64,000 bases of DNA, taken from assembly GCF_003121405.1 (NCBI RefSeq), contig NZ_QBUY01000019.1:1-64000 (forward strand). The letters are read 5' to 3'. Numbering within the stretch: position 1 is the first letter of the stretch; every line of letters starts with the position of its first letter. This document shows, in pieces, positions 24,746 through 32,996 of this stretch. Below the pieces are notes generated by a model. The model searched no databases. It had not been told where the DNA came from and saw only the letters and a program-made list of their open reading frames with translations. The stretch comes from Paraburkholderia sp. C35 (GTDB lineage Bacteria > Pseudomonadota > Gammaproteobacteria > Burkholderiales > Burkholderiaceae). The translations under genes were made by a program, and so were the position numbers.

Positions 24746-24840
24746 TTTTACGGTATCGAAGTGAGTTCCAGTCGCGGCGATATCGCGTTGTTCCCTGCAC
24801 TCGGAATGAGTGTCCACATCGTTAGATTGGAGAGTTCATC

Positions 24841-25722
24841 ATGCAACAGCACAAGTATCTGATTACGGGCGCCACCGGCAAAACGGGCGTCCATACCATT
24901 CGCCATCTGTTGAAGGACGGCCATGCCGTGCGCGCTTTCGTGCATCAGGAAGACGAGCGCAGCGCTGCGTTGCGCGCACAAGGCGCCGAAGTCGTGGTGG
25001 GCGATCTGCTCGAACACGACGACGTGATCCGCGCGATGGAAGGCGTGACGGGCGCCTATCTCTGCTATCCCGTGCGTCCCGGCTACATCCAGGCCACGGC
25101 GTATTTCGCCGATGCAGCGCAGCGCGCCGGTGTCGATGTAGTGGTGGAAATGTCGCAGATTTCTGCACGCGAAGATTCGAAGAGCCATGCGGCACGTGAT
25201 CACTGGATCGCCGAGCGCGTGCTCGACTGGTCGGGCGTGCCTGGCGTGCATATCCGCCCGACGTTCTTCTCGGAATGGCTGACGTTTCCGTGGGTGCGCG
25301 ATCAGATCGTGCAGGAAGGCAAGATCACGTTGCCGTATGGCGAAGGCCGCCACGCGCCTATCGCGGGCGAGGATCAGGCGCGGCTGATTGCTGCCGTGCT
25401 GACGAATCCGGCTGGACATATCGGCAAGACGTATCCGCTGTTCGGACCGGTAGAAATGAACCAGCATGAAATCGCCGATGAAATCAGCCAGGTGCTCGGC
25501 CGCAAGATCACCTACAACCCGTCGACGATCGAACAGTACCGCGCGCACCTCGAGCAATATCATCTGCCCGAGTTCCTGATCCAGCACTTCGCTGCTATTG
25601 CCATCGATTACCAGAACGGCATTTTCTCGGGCCACGACGGCGTGATCGCCGGGATCACCGGGCAGGCGCCGCAAACTGTCAGCGACTTCGTCATCGCGAA
25701 TCGCGCGGCGTTCGAGCAGTAA
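24841..25722 (+). CDS. NmrA-like NAD(P)-binding oxidoreductase/sensor
   Basis: A 293-residue atypical short-chain dehydrogenase. The dinucleotide site GATGKTG lies at residues 10-16 (GxxGxxG, NmrA/QorB type), and there is no classic YxxxK. QorB-like proteins reduce quinones; NmrA-like ones sense NAD(P) redox state. GGAG is near the ATG. The last 32 nt overlap the 3' end of the XRE gene tail to tail. Regulation is probably by the TetR gene upstream. Confidence 0.85.
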   Translation: MQQHKYLITGATGKTGVHTIRHLLKDGHAVRAFVHQEDERSAALRAQGAEVVVGDLLEHDDVIRAMEGVTGAYLCYPVRPGYIQATAYFADAAQRAGVDVVVEMSQISAREDSKSHAARDHWIAERVLDWSGVPGVHIRPTFFSEWLTFPWVRDQIVQEGKITLPYGEGRHAPIAGEDQARLIAAVLTNPAGHIGKTYPLFGPVEMNQHEIADEISQVLGRKITYNPSTIEQYRAHLEQYHLPEFLIQHFAAIAIDYQNGIFSGHDGVIAGITGQAPQTVSDFVIANRAAFEQ

Positions 25723-26560
25723 AAGCGACTTCGAGCAATTGTCGATGACGCGCTTCCGTCGCGTCATCGACGGGAAACATGCATTCGAGCCGCAACTCCT
25801 GCGCCGCGATGTTTTGCGGCGTGCCTACGCTCGTGACCATCGAGAAGTAGCGAAGCACCGCTCCATCGTGGATGAATCCAATTGGAATCACAGGCATCGC
25901 GGAAGCCGAAGGAACCTGCGCGGCCTTCCAGTTGTGCGGCGGATCGGGATAGCTCAGCAGCTGATCGAGCAGACTGGCCGTATCGTCGTCGATCACGCGG
26001 CCCACGGTTTCACGACGCACCCGCTGCAGCAGGCTGCGCGCAACATTGTCCCAGTCGTCGATGAACGGGCGCATGCCGTGCGGATCGAACATCAGATGCA
26101 GCATGTTGCGCGGCGCCCTGCGTGCGGCCACTGCGGCCATATCGACGAAACAGTTGAAGAAGCGCGGCGCGGCGTCATTGGTCATCAACACATTCCAATG
26201 GCGGTCCATCACGATGGCGGGAAACGGTTCGTGCTGACGCACGACCCGCTCCAATGCGCGGATCACACCTTGCATCTCCTGCGCATTCCAGGGCGCCTCC
26301 GAATACACAGGCGCGTAGCCCGCGGCGAGCAGCAGCGCATTGCGCTCGCGCAATGGCACGTCGAGCGCCTGGGCCAGCGTCAGCAAGGTCTCGCGGCCCG
26401 GTACACTGCGCCCGCTTTCGATAAAGCTGATCTGACGCTGCGAAATGCCGGCATCCAGCGACAGATCCAGCTGACTCACGCCACGCACATCGCGCCAGTA
26501 ACGAAGCAGATCGCCCAGTTCACCTGAAGGCGCCTTCGAATCGCGCTTGCTGAGGTTCAT
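25691..26560 (-). CDS. XRE-family regulator with MmyB-like ligand-binding domain
   Basis: A 289-residue protein. The Cro/CI HTH covers residues about 15-70 (LGDLLRYWRDVRGVSQLDLSLDAGIS, QISFIESGRSVPG). The rest is the MmyB-like domain (from about residue 105: RVVRQHEPFPAIVMDRHWNVLMTNDAAPRFF), a PAS-like fold that may bind a fatty acid or similar ligand. GAGGAAA precedes the ATG. It follows the CMD gene by 38 nt in one transcript. Regulators of this type usually control a neighbouring SDR or CMD gene, here probably its own operon. Confidence 0.9.
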   Translation of the reverse strand: MNLSKRDSKAPSGELGDLLRYWRDVRGVSQLDLSLDAGISQRQISFIESGRSVPGRETLLTLAQALDVPLRERNALLLAAGYAPVYSEAPWNAQEMQGVIRALERVVRQHEPFPAIVMDRHWNVLMTNDAAPRFFNCFVDMAAVAARRAPRNMLHLMFDPHGMRPFIDDWDNVARSLLQRVRRETVGRVIDDDTASLLDQLLSYPDPPHNWKAAQVPSASAMPVIPIGFIHDGAVLRYFSMVTSVGTPQNIAAQELRLECMFPVDDATEARHRQLLEVAFTARTPRDSR

Positions 26561-26598
26561 CGTGTTTCCTCTGATCGAGGCGGATCACTATAACGAAC

Positions 26599-27156
26599 TC
26601 ACGCGTGGCTCGCATGCCAGACGAACTGATCGAACGGTCTTTCGAGTTCCGGGCCTGTCACGCTGGCCGTGTAATTCGTGATCGTCGATGCAGCCACCAC
26701 GGCGATAACTTCGAGCACCTGTTCCGCGCTGAATCCGGCTGCCAGAAAGCGCTGGACGTCGGTTTCCGTGAGACGGCCGCGCTGTTCGATCAGCGCGCGA
26801 GCGAGCGACGAAAGCGCCGCCAGTTGCGTATCCGCAGGCAGTTTGCCGTGACGGATCGCTTCGACATCGGCGGCAGATACGCCTTGCTTCAATGCAAGCG
26901 CGGTGTGAAACGCGACGGGCCATTCGCTCGCATTGACGACTGCGTTGGTCAGCAGCAAGGTCTGGATTTGCGGCTCCGTCAGGCTGCTCGCGTGCACGCG
27001 TTCGAACAGGCCGATGAACCCGTTGATGAGCACCGGCGACGCAGCCATTTTTGCCGCGATATTCGGAATCATGCCGAATGCCTGTTGCAATTGCTGCAGC
27101 ACGGGTTGCGATTGGACAGGCGCGGTTTCGAGTGTGTGAACGGGATAGCGGGACAT
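26599..27156 (-). CDS. Carboxymuconolactone decarboxylase/AhpD-like protein without redox cysteines
   Basis: A 185-residue helical protein of the CMD fold (FGMIPNIAAKMAASPVLINGFIGLFERV, then TLLLTNAVVNASEWPVAFHTALA). AhpD-type members carry E-x-C-x-x-C-x-x-x-H; here the matching stretch reads NASEWPVAFH, so both cysteines are absent and peroxidase activity is unlikely. The ATG at 27156 has GGAG 6 nt upstream; upstream open frame is not supported. It is cotranscribed with the MmyB-like XRE gene. The function is unknown. Confidence 0.82.
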   Translation of the reverse strand: MSRYPVHTLETAPVQSQPVLQQLQQAFGMIPNIAAKMAASPVLINGFIGLFERVHASSLTEPQIQTLLLTNAVVNASEWPVAFHTALALKQGVSAADVEAIRHGKLPADTQLAALSSLARALIEQRGRLTETDVQRFLAAGFSAEQVLEVIAVVAASTITNYTASVTGPELERPFDQFVWHASHA

Positions 27157-27233
27157 GGTATCTCCAGGGTCGTGAGCGTCACGGGATGTGTGACGCGACA
27201 GCCGAAGAGTAGAGCCCGCGATGTCGCCCGCCA

Positions 27234-27250
27234 ATTACACGGCATGTAAT
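27234..27250. promoter_or_regulatory. Inverted repeat ATTACA-N5-TGTAAT
   Basis: Exact 6-nt arms at 27234-27239 and 27245-27250 lie 78 nt upstream of the CMD start codon, in the promoter of the CMD/XRE operon. It has the size of an XRE-type operator and the XRE protein is encoded in the operon, so autoregulation is likely. Confidence 0.5.
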
Positions 27251-27276
27251 CGCCGCCACGACATGTCACGCTTCGT

Positions 27277-27510
27277 TCATTGTGGCGGTCGCAGATTGCA
27301 CGGTGGCAGCGGCAGCGGTTCATCGTCGACGAAGGCGGTGCCGCAGCGCACCGCGAATGCGAACGCCGACTCACGGTTCGCAAAATGGCCAAGATTGCCC
27401 AGTGAAGTCGCACCGCCGTCCTCTTCGAGGATCGACACGCGCGCGACGAAGGTGTTGCCGCTTCTCGAAACGGACGGTTGAATCGCTACACCGTGGTGAT
27501 AGAAATGCAT
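27277..27510 (-). CDS. Small conserved hypothetical protein
   Basis: A 77-residue protein with no signal peptide or membrane segment. It reads as a compact alpha/beta unit: SGNTFVARVSILEEDGG, then LGHFANRESAFAFAVRCGTAFVDDEP. Similar small proteins are, as I recall, frequent in Burkholderia with no assigned role. GAGGAGA stands before the ATG, which supports real translation. It lies alone, 120 nt from the CMD gene. Confidence 0.65.
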   Translation of the reverse strand: MHFYHHGVAIQPSVSRSGNTFVARVSILEEDGGATSLGNLGHFANRESAFAFAVRCGTAFVDDEPLPLPPCNLRPPQ

Positions 27511-27862
27511 GACGTCTCCTCGAAGCCAGTGATAAACAACGCACGACTGACAGGAACGGACTTATGCCACCAGAATCACTTCCGACGCAGTGTAAGGTAT
27601 TTGTTAGAAACAACCAACATCTTGTTCGCTCGCGCGGCCAGGCCCGATTGCCGCACCATTGCAGGTCTGAACATGCACCATTGTGGTCTGGCCTCAATTA
27701 TTCCCACTATCCAGTACAAAAAATTGCTGCACCTGAAAAAATCTTGGGCGATACTAGGTGCGCCGCTTCGTCTCCTCGCGGTCTCTCCATCCTGGCCCAC
27801 TACACGGGCTGTCTTTTCAATTGATGCCGGGCGCCCCCGTCCCCCATGAGGAAACTGATTGA
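27511..27862. other. Intergenic region, no gene seen
   Basis: 352 nt between two small hypothetical genes pointing apart. It is richer in A and T than the rest of the window (for example around 27595-27620 and 27715-27745). I found no RNA gene, palindrome or terminator. Promoters for both flanking genes must lie here. Confidence 0.4.
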
Positions 27863-28072
27863 ATGGACAATCTGGACAATTGCACTGTGTGCACAAGCCT
27901 TCAGGGACGTCCCGCCGACGTCGTCCGCAGGGACGGCCTGACGCTGATCGGCGTTGGTGAATGCGAAGGCGTGACGGCAATCGAGCACTATCGCTGCGAG
28001 CATTGCGGCACGATCATGATGCGGCAATTGTGCGGCTGCTCGTCTGAACAGGTGTGGACAGCGCTCGCGTAG
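27863..28072 (+). CDS. Small zinc-ribbon-like hypothetical protein
   Basis: A 69-residue protein with two cysteine pairs, C7-x2-C10 and C45-x2-C48, which would bind one zinc ion, and further cysteines at C34, C57 and C59. There is no membrane segment. GAGGAA lies about 10 nt before the ATG. Its role is unknown; small zinc ribbons of this kind bind nucleic acid or other proteins. Isolated gene with short length, so the call is moderate. Confidence 0.55.
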   Translation: MDNLDNCTVCTSLQGRPADVVRRDGLTLIGVGECEGVTAIEHYRCEHCGTIMMRQLCGCSSEQVWTALA

Positions 28073-28390
28073 CCGAGGCATTGCACATATCGATTCAAGC
28101 TTCATGCCATCCGCATTCTATTGCGTGGCAGCACTCGACCCACATCCATAGCGGGCATCACCGCTCGCACTCCCACAAGCACGCAGGAATCGTCATGCGT
28201 ATCTGCTTTGTGCAGCTACCAACATACGAATGCGTGACGATGCGGAAAAATAATTCAGTAAGCGCGCCGTCACATACGTACGCATAGAACCGACGGCATC
28301 GCGCATTGCGCCAGGGCGACGTCGATTGCCCGGCTGCAGACGAGAAAAACGCACAGTGCCTGCCTTGGCAGCCGTACGGGGAGACGGGAT
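28073..28390. other. Intergenic region, no gene seen
   Basis: 318 nt with normal to slightly low GC, including CA-rich stretches (28135-28185). No ORF with a ribosome site, terminator or palindrome was recognised. The promoter of the downstream membrane-anchored protein is expected in its right half. Confidence 0.4.
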
Positions 28391-29491
28391 ATGGACAACG
28401 ATCGCAAGCCTCTGGTGACGTCGCGCGAGCCAGCGGACATGGCTTCAGGCGAGCAGGCGGAACAGGAAAGTGCCGAGCAGCCGCTCGATGAACGGGCCGA
28501 GTCGAAACCCGCTGCGTCCGGCACAGCGGAGGCACCCGGCAGGCGTTCGAAACGCTCGAAACGTTCTCCCGATGTCACGCGTCCGCTCTCAATCGTGCGA
28601 TTGCAGACCAAGCCAAAGCAGCTCGAGTCCGTCAAGCCAGGCGGCGCACCCGACTGGAGTCTCAGGCCGGGTGTCGCGACCGTGCTGTTCGGTTTCGTGA
28701 TCGCGTTTGGCACGTACGCCATCGTGACAGAACGGGATTCGGTACAAAGCCACCTGCGCCACTTTGTCGAGCCGGACAAGTCGACGAAGCTCGCGAAGCA
28801 GGATGTACCGCCATTGCCCGTTCCACCGCCTGCTGACGTTGCAGAGGCGCCGCGTCCGCCCGTCGAAGCGCCGCAAATTCCCATCGCAGCACGCGACAAC
28901 GCGACGCCCGGCACGCCCGCCAGCAGCACCGTCTCCGCCAGTGCTGCGCTGGCTCAGAACGCTCCACCGTCAGCGCCCTCCGTTTCGTCGCTTTCGGCGC
29001 CTTCGCCCGTGACATCGGTCGCGGCCGCACCGGCGGCGCAGCCTGCTCCGTCAGCGCCGCCTGTGACGCGGCGTGACACACTTGCCGCCCGTCCGAATCC
29101 CATCGAGAAGAGGCCCGTTGCCAGCACCACGCCTCCTGCAGTGCGCGAAGCGCCCAAAGCGACGGCTCAGGCTCCCGCCACAAACACGGCACCGACCCGC
29201 ACGGCTTCCGCCGCTCAAAAGGACCGGCGGACCAATCCGAAAACCGCCTGTGGTCCGCTCAAGGCATGCGATGAGTCGCTCGCTCGCGAAGAACGCGTGC
29301 CGCGCGACCCCATCACTGCGCGCGCGCCAGTGAAGACCCTGCCCGCGCCCGTGATCCGCGAGGCTGCCGTCACGTTTCCCGCCGCGTCGCCGGGCCAGCT
29401 CGCGCCGCCGCCCGTGCAGGTTGAAGCAAAGGCGGAACCGCCGGCGTCGGCTTCCCTCTCGGTGAACAAGGATCTTTTCCGGGCGCACTAG
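28391..29491 (+). CDS. Membrane-anchored Pro/Ala-rich hypothetical protein (TonB-like topology)
   Basis: A 366-residue protein with three parts. Residues 1-88 are hydrophilic with a basic patch (GRRSKRSKRSPD). Residues about 92-112 (PGVATVLFGFVIAFGTYAIV) form one membrane helix. Residues 113-366 are a low-complexity Pro/Ala/Ser region with PPLPVPPPAD, ending without a folded domain that I can recognise. The layout (basic inside, single helix, Pro-rich periplasmic arm) recalls TonB, but there is no TonB C-terminal domain; one Cys pair (CGPLKAC) lies near residue 287. GGGAGA precedes the ATG. The function is unknown; it may span the periplasm. Confidence 0.7.
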   Translation: MDNDRKPLVTSREPADMASGEQAEQESAEQPLDERAESKPAASGTAEAPGRRSKRSKRSPDVTRPLSIVRLQTKPKQLESVKPGGAPDWSLRPGVATVLFGFVIAFGTYAIVTERDSVQSHLRHFVEPDKSTKLAKQDVPPLPVPPPADVAEAPRPPVEAPQIPIAARDNATPGTPASSTVSASAALAQNAPPSAPSVSSLSAPSPVTSVAAAPAAQPAPSAPPVTRRDTLAARPNPIEKRPVASTTPPAVREAPKATAQAPATNTAPTRTASAAQKDRRTNPKTACGPLKACDESLAREERVPRDPITARAPVKTLPAPVIREAAVTFPAASPGQLAPPPVQVEAKAEPPASASLSVNKDLFRAH

Positions 29492-29572
29492 CCGCAGGTC
29501 GAAGACACGTTCAGAAGACGTCGTCAATCCCGCAAACGGTTCCGGTGAAGCGCCGCAGTGAAGATTCCGCTA

Positions 29573-30457
29573 TCAGCTGTCAGCACTCAATTCATCGGCG
29601 CGCGACAGAAACAGCTTCAGCACAGGCGACGCATTCGCACGGCTGTAGCCGATCGCGAGATCGACGGTCGGCACCTCGCCTGCCAGTGGACGGCTCACGA
29701 CCGACCATGGCAACAGGTTGTTCGCATACTCGGGCATCAACGACAGCCCCCGCGTCGACGCGACCAGCGACATGGCCATCGCCAGGTTGTCGACGCCATG
29801 CTCGTGCTTCGGATCCAGCCCGTTCTCCTGCAGATACTGCGCGACGATGTCATGCAGCACGCGCGCCTTGTTCGACGCCATCACGAAAGGCTCGCCTTCC
29901 AGATCGGAAGGACGGATCACTTTCTTTTGCGTCAACCGATGATCGCTGGGCATCAGCACCACCAGCTTCTCGCGATAAACGACGCGATACTCGAGATCGA
30001 GACCCGGCTCCCTGCGCACGAACGCGAGATCGAGCTTGCCGCGTGCGACGGCATCGGCGAGATCGGGTGAGTAGCCGCTCGATACCGTCACGTCGATGTT
30101 CGGCAACTCGTCGCGCAACACCTGCATTGCACGCGGCAACCACGTCATTTCCTGACCCGTCAGAAATCCGAGCGCGAATACCTGTTTGGCGGGGCGCGCG
30201 GCGCGCCGGGCGGCTTCAACAGCGGCATCGACCTGCGCGAGCGCGAGCCGTGCATGATCGAGAAAAGCCTTGCCGGATGCCGTCAACTCGACGCCGCGCG
30301 CACTGCGGATAAACAGTTCCGCGCCGACTTCGTCTTCGAGATCGCGAATCTGCCGGCTCAGCGACGGCTGCGACGTGAACAGCCGCTGCTCAGCCGCCAC
30401 CGTGAGACTGCCCGTTTCCGCGACGGCAATGAAGTACCGCAAATGACGCAGTTCCAT
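29573..30457 (-). CDS. LysR-type transcriptional regulator
   Basis: A 294-residue LTTR: HTH at residues about 1-60 (MELRHLRYFIAVAETGSLTVAAEQRL, QPSLSRQIRDLE) and effector domain from about residue 90 (KQVFALGFLTGQEMTWLPRAM). The ATG at 30457 begins the conserved HTH and has GGGGAAAAG before it; the frame is open 28 codons further up without support. It diverges from the SDR/OYE/DUF427 genes, and a T-N11-A palindrome sits between them, so it probably controls that operon. Confidence 0.9.
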   Translation of the reverse strand: MELRHLRYFIAVAETGSLTVAAEQRLFTSQPSLSRQIRDLEDEVGAELFIRSARGVELTASGKAFLDHARLALAQVDAAVEAARRAARPAKQVFALGFLTGQEMTWLPRAMQVLRDELPNIDVTVSSGYSPDLADAVARGKLDLAFVRREPGLDLEYRVVYREKLVVLMPSDHRLTQKKVIRPSDLEGEPFVMASNKARVLHDIVAQYLQENGLDPKHEHGVDNLAMAMSLVASTRGLSLMPEYANNLLPWSVVSRPLAGEVPTVDLAIGYSRANASPVLKLFLSRADELSADS

Positions 30458-30489
30458 CTTTTCCCCATGTCTGTTGCCCGTTGGCGGGC

Positions 30490-30506
30490 CATGCCTGTGA
30501 GGCATG
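30490..30506. promoter_or_regulatory. LysR-type palindrome CATGCCT-GTG-AGGCATG
   Basis: Exact 7-nt arms (30490-30496 and 30500-30506) around GTG, containing the T-N11-A core of LysR sites (T30492, A30504). It lies 33 nt from the LysR start and 124 nt from the SDR start, in the divergent promoter. Confidence 0.55.
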
Positions 30507-30629
30507 TCATCAAGCCTACAAAGTCTTTTCGCTTCATGCAAGCAAGGGCTAGATTACGTTCACGTGCTCGCGGTCATACCTGCCTGCTATCGCTGAATCG
30601 CCCTGACGGACAACTCGAGGAGCTTTGCC

Positions 30630-31376
30630 ATGAACGGACTCGTTGGAAAAACTGCGCTTGTCACGGGCGCTTCACGCGGCATTGGCCGTGCGACCGCACT
30701 TGCACTCGGCCGCGCCGGCGCCCAGGTGCTCGTGCATTACAGCAGCAATGAAGCAGCAGCCGATTCGGTCGTCGCCGAGATTATCGCGGCGGGTGGTCAG
30801 GCGCAAAAGATTGCCGCCGATCTGCGCGCCGCCGATGGTCCACACTCGCTTGCAAGACGGGTACGCGCGATCGTGGGCGGACGGCTCGATGTGCTGGTCG
30901 CAAACGCGGGCATTGCCCACGCGGCGAGCCTCGAAGACACCACGGTAGAAAACTTCGACGATCTGTTTGCCGTCAACGTGCGGGCGCCCTTCTTCCTGGT
31001 CCAGCAACTCATGCCGATGCTTTGCAAGGGCAGCAGTGTCGTGCTGCTGTCGTCGCTGGCGGCACGCGCATCGGTGGGCGAACTGGCCGCATACGCCGCG
31101 ACCAAGGGTGCCGTCGATACGCTCGTGCTGCATCTCGCGGCCGCGCTCGGCGAACGCGGTGTGCGCGTGAACGCCGTCGCGCCCGGCGTCGTCGCGACCG
31201 ATATGTCGAGCTTCGCCACCACGGAAGCCGGTCGCGATTACACGCTCAGCCTGCAGGCGCTGAAGCGCGTTGCGCAACCGGACGATATCGCCAGCGCCGT
31301 CACTTTCCTCGCATCCGACAACGCCAACTGGATCACAGGCGACACGCTGCGCGTGGACGGCGGCTCGAAGCTATAA
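30630..31376 (+). CDS. Short-chain dehydrogenase/reductase
   Basis: A classical SDR of 248 residues. The cofactor motif TGASRGIG is at residues 12-19, NAG near residue 90, and the catalytic Ser...Tyr-x-x-x-Lys as LLSSLAARASVGELAAYAATK near residues 136-156. A Gly-x3-Gly-x-Gly fold with GGSKL at the end fits the FabG-like group. GAGGAG precedes the ATG. It starts an operon with an Old Yellow Enzyme homologue (56-nt gap) and DUF427; it probably works on an aldehyde or ketone related to the OYE substrate. Confidence 0.9.
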   Translation: MNGLVGKTALVTGASRGIGRATALALGRAGAQVLVHYSSNEAAADSVVAEIIAAGGQAQKIAADLRAADGPHSLARRVRAIVGGRLDVLVANAGIAHAASLEDTTVENFDDLFAVNVRAPFFLVQQLMPMLCKGSSVVLLSSLAARASVGELAAYAATKGAVDTLVLHLAAALGERGVRVNAVAPGVVATDMSSFATTEAGRDYTLSLQALKRVAQPDDIASAVTFLASDNANWITGDTLRVDGGSKL

Positions 31377-31432
31377 GCGCCGCACAACACACGTAACGCT
31401 TGAGATCTGAATCAATAAATAAGGCATCCGAA

Positions 31433-32578
31433 ATGAAAAACGACCACATGAAGCTGTTTTCGCCGACGCATGTCGGCGCACTGGAACTGTCGCATCGCGT
31501 CGTGCACGCGCCAATGACGCGCCTTCGTTCCGATCCCGATGACAGCCCGAGCACGATGATGATCGAATACTACCGGCAGCGTGCGTCGCATGGCGGCCTG
31601 TTGATCACGGAAAGCGCGCATCCTTCTTACGACAGCCGCGGCTATCTCGGCGCGCCGGGCATCTACACGGACGCGCATGTCGAAGCCTGGAAGCCGATCA
31701 CAGAAGCCGTCCACGCGAAAGGGGCGCGCATCTTCATGCAGATCGCGCACGACGGACGTCAATCGCATGTCGATCTGAGCTGGGGCAACGCGCCCATCGC
31801 GCCATCCGTCGTGCCGTACGAAACCACTGTGTTCACGCAAAACGGCTGGGTGCCGAACTCGCCGCATCGTGCGCTGGAAACCAGCGAGATTCCCGCCATC
31901 GTCGAGTCGTTCCGGCGTGCGGCGGAACGCGCGAAAGCAGCGGGCTTCGACGGCGTCGAATTGCACAACGCGAATGGCTATCTCGCCGACACGTTCCTGC
32001 AGGACGGCACCAACAAACGCACGGACGCCTATGGCGGCACAATCGAAAAACGCGCGCGTTTCTCGCTGGAACTGGTCGAGGCGTTTGCCTCCGTGTGGGG
32101 CGCGGATCGCGTCGGTGTGCGAGTGTCGCCGAGTGGCCGCTGGGGCGCGATCTCCGACAGCAATCCCGAAGCGACCTTCGGCTATCTGGCCGAGCGGCTG
32201 AATGCGTATGGCCTTGCCTATCTGCATGTGATCGAGCCGCGCGTAATGGGCACGGAAACACTGGTCGAAGGTCAGGCGCCCGTGGCCGCTTCGTTCCTGC
32301 GCAAGATTTTCAACGGCACGATCATCGCCGCGGGCGGCTTCGACCGCGCGGGTGCCGAGCAGATATTGCAACGTGGCGACGCGGATCTCATTGCCTTTGG
32401 CCGCTGGTTCTCGTCGAACCCGGATCTGCCCGAGCGCCTGCGTCGCGATTTGCCGCTTGCGCCTTATCAACGCGATGCGTTCTGGGGCGGCGACGCACGC
32501 GCATACATCGATTTTCCTGCCTACGACGAAGCACGCCGCGATGTCGACGTCACGGCGTCGAACGCAGAAACCATCTGA
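31433..32578 (+). CDS. Old Yellow Enzyme family FMN oxidoreductase (NemA-like)
   Basis: A 381-residue TIM-barrel flavoenzyme reducing activated C=C bonds or nitro groups with NAD(P)H. Features: KLFSPTHVGALELSHRVVHAPMTR at the N-terminus, the substrate His-Asn pair in VELHNANGYL (near residue 180), the YGG loop (TDAYGG) and the FMN phosphate site IAAGGF...DLIAFGRWFSSNPDL. ATG 31433 has AAGG 8 nt upstream; ATG 31448 is an alternative. Operon with SDR and DUF427 suggests processing of an alpha,beta-unsaturated compound or electrophile detoxification. Confidence 0.93.
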   Translation: MKNDHMKLFSPTHVGALELSHRVVHAPMTRLRSDPDDSPSTMMIEYYRQRASHGGLLITESAHPSYDSRGYLGAPGIYTDAHVEAWKPITEAVHAKGARIFMQIAHDGRQSHVDLSWGNAPIAPSVVPYETTVFTQNGWVPNSPHRALETSEIPAIVESFRRAAERAKAAGFDGVELHNANGYLADTFLQDGTNKRTDAYGGTIEKRARFSLELVEAFASVWGADRVGVRVSPSGRWGAISDSNPEATFGYLAERLNAYGLAYLHVIEPRVMGTETLVEGQAPVAASFLRKIFNGTIIAAGGFDRAGAEQILQRGDADLIAFGRWFSSNPDLPERLRRDLPLAPYQRDAFWGGDARAYIDFPAYDEARRDVDVTASNAETI

Positions 32579-32594
32579 TTCAAGGAGCACGACC

Positions 32595-32993
32595 ATGTCC
32601 ACTGGCAACACGCCGAACACGACTAAAACCGTGAAGATTCCTGGCCCCGATCATCCCATCACGATCGAACCGAACCCGTCGCGGGTCGTGGTCACGGTCG
32701 CGGGCCGGATCATCGCCGACACGCGCGCTGCATTGACGCTGCGTGAAGCGAAATACCCGCCCGTGTTCTATATCCCGAGAAAGGATGTCGATATGACGCA
32801 ATTGCAACGCACTGCACATTCGACTTATTGCCCGTATAAAGGCGATGCTTCGTACTTCTCGATCCCGGCGGGCGGCGAACGCAGCGTCAACGCAATCTGG
32901 ACGTATGAGTCGCCGTATCCTGCTGTCGAGCCAATTCGCGAGTACCTCGCGTTTTATACCGACCGCGTCGATTCGATCGAAGAGCGCGGTTGA
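32595..32993 (+). CDS. DUF427 family protein
   Basis: A 132-residue protein of the DUF427 family, recognised by VVVTVAGRIIADTRAALTLREAKYPPVFYIPRKDV and the THSTYCPYKGDASYFSI-like segment (here TAHSTYCPYKGDASYFSI). AAGGAG precedes the ATG. It follows the OYE gene by 16 nt and is part of that operon. The family is widespread with no established function. It ends 3 nt before the stop of the convergent esterase gene. Confidence 0.85.
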   Translation: MSTGNTPNTTKTVKIPGPDHPITIEPNPSRVVVTVAGRIIADTRAALTLREAKYPPVFYIPRKDVDMTQLQRTAHSTYCPYKGDASYFSIPAGGERSVNAIWTYESPYPAVEPIREYLAFYTDRVDSIEERG

Positions 32994-32996
32994 GGC

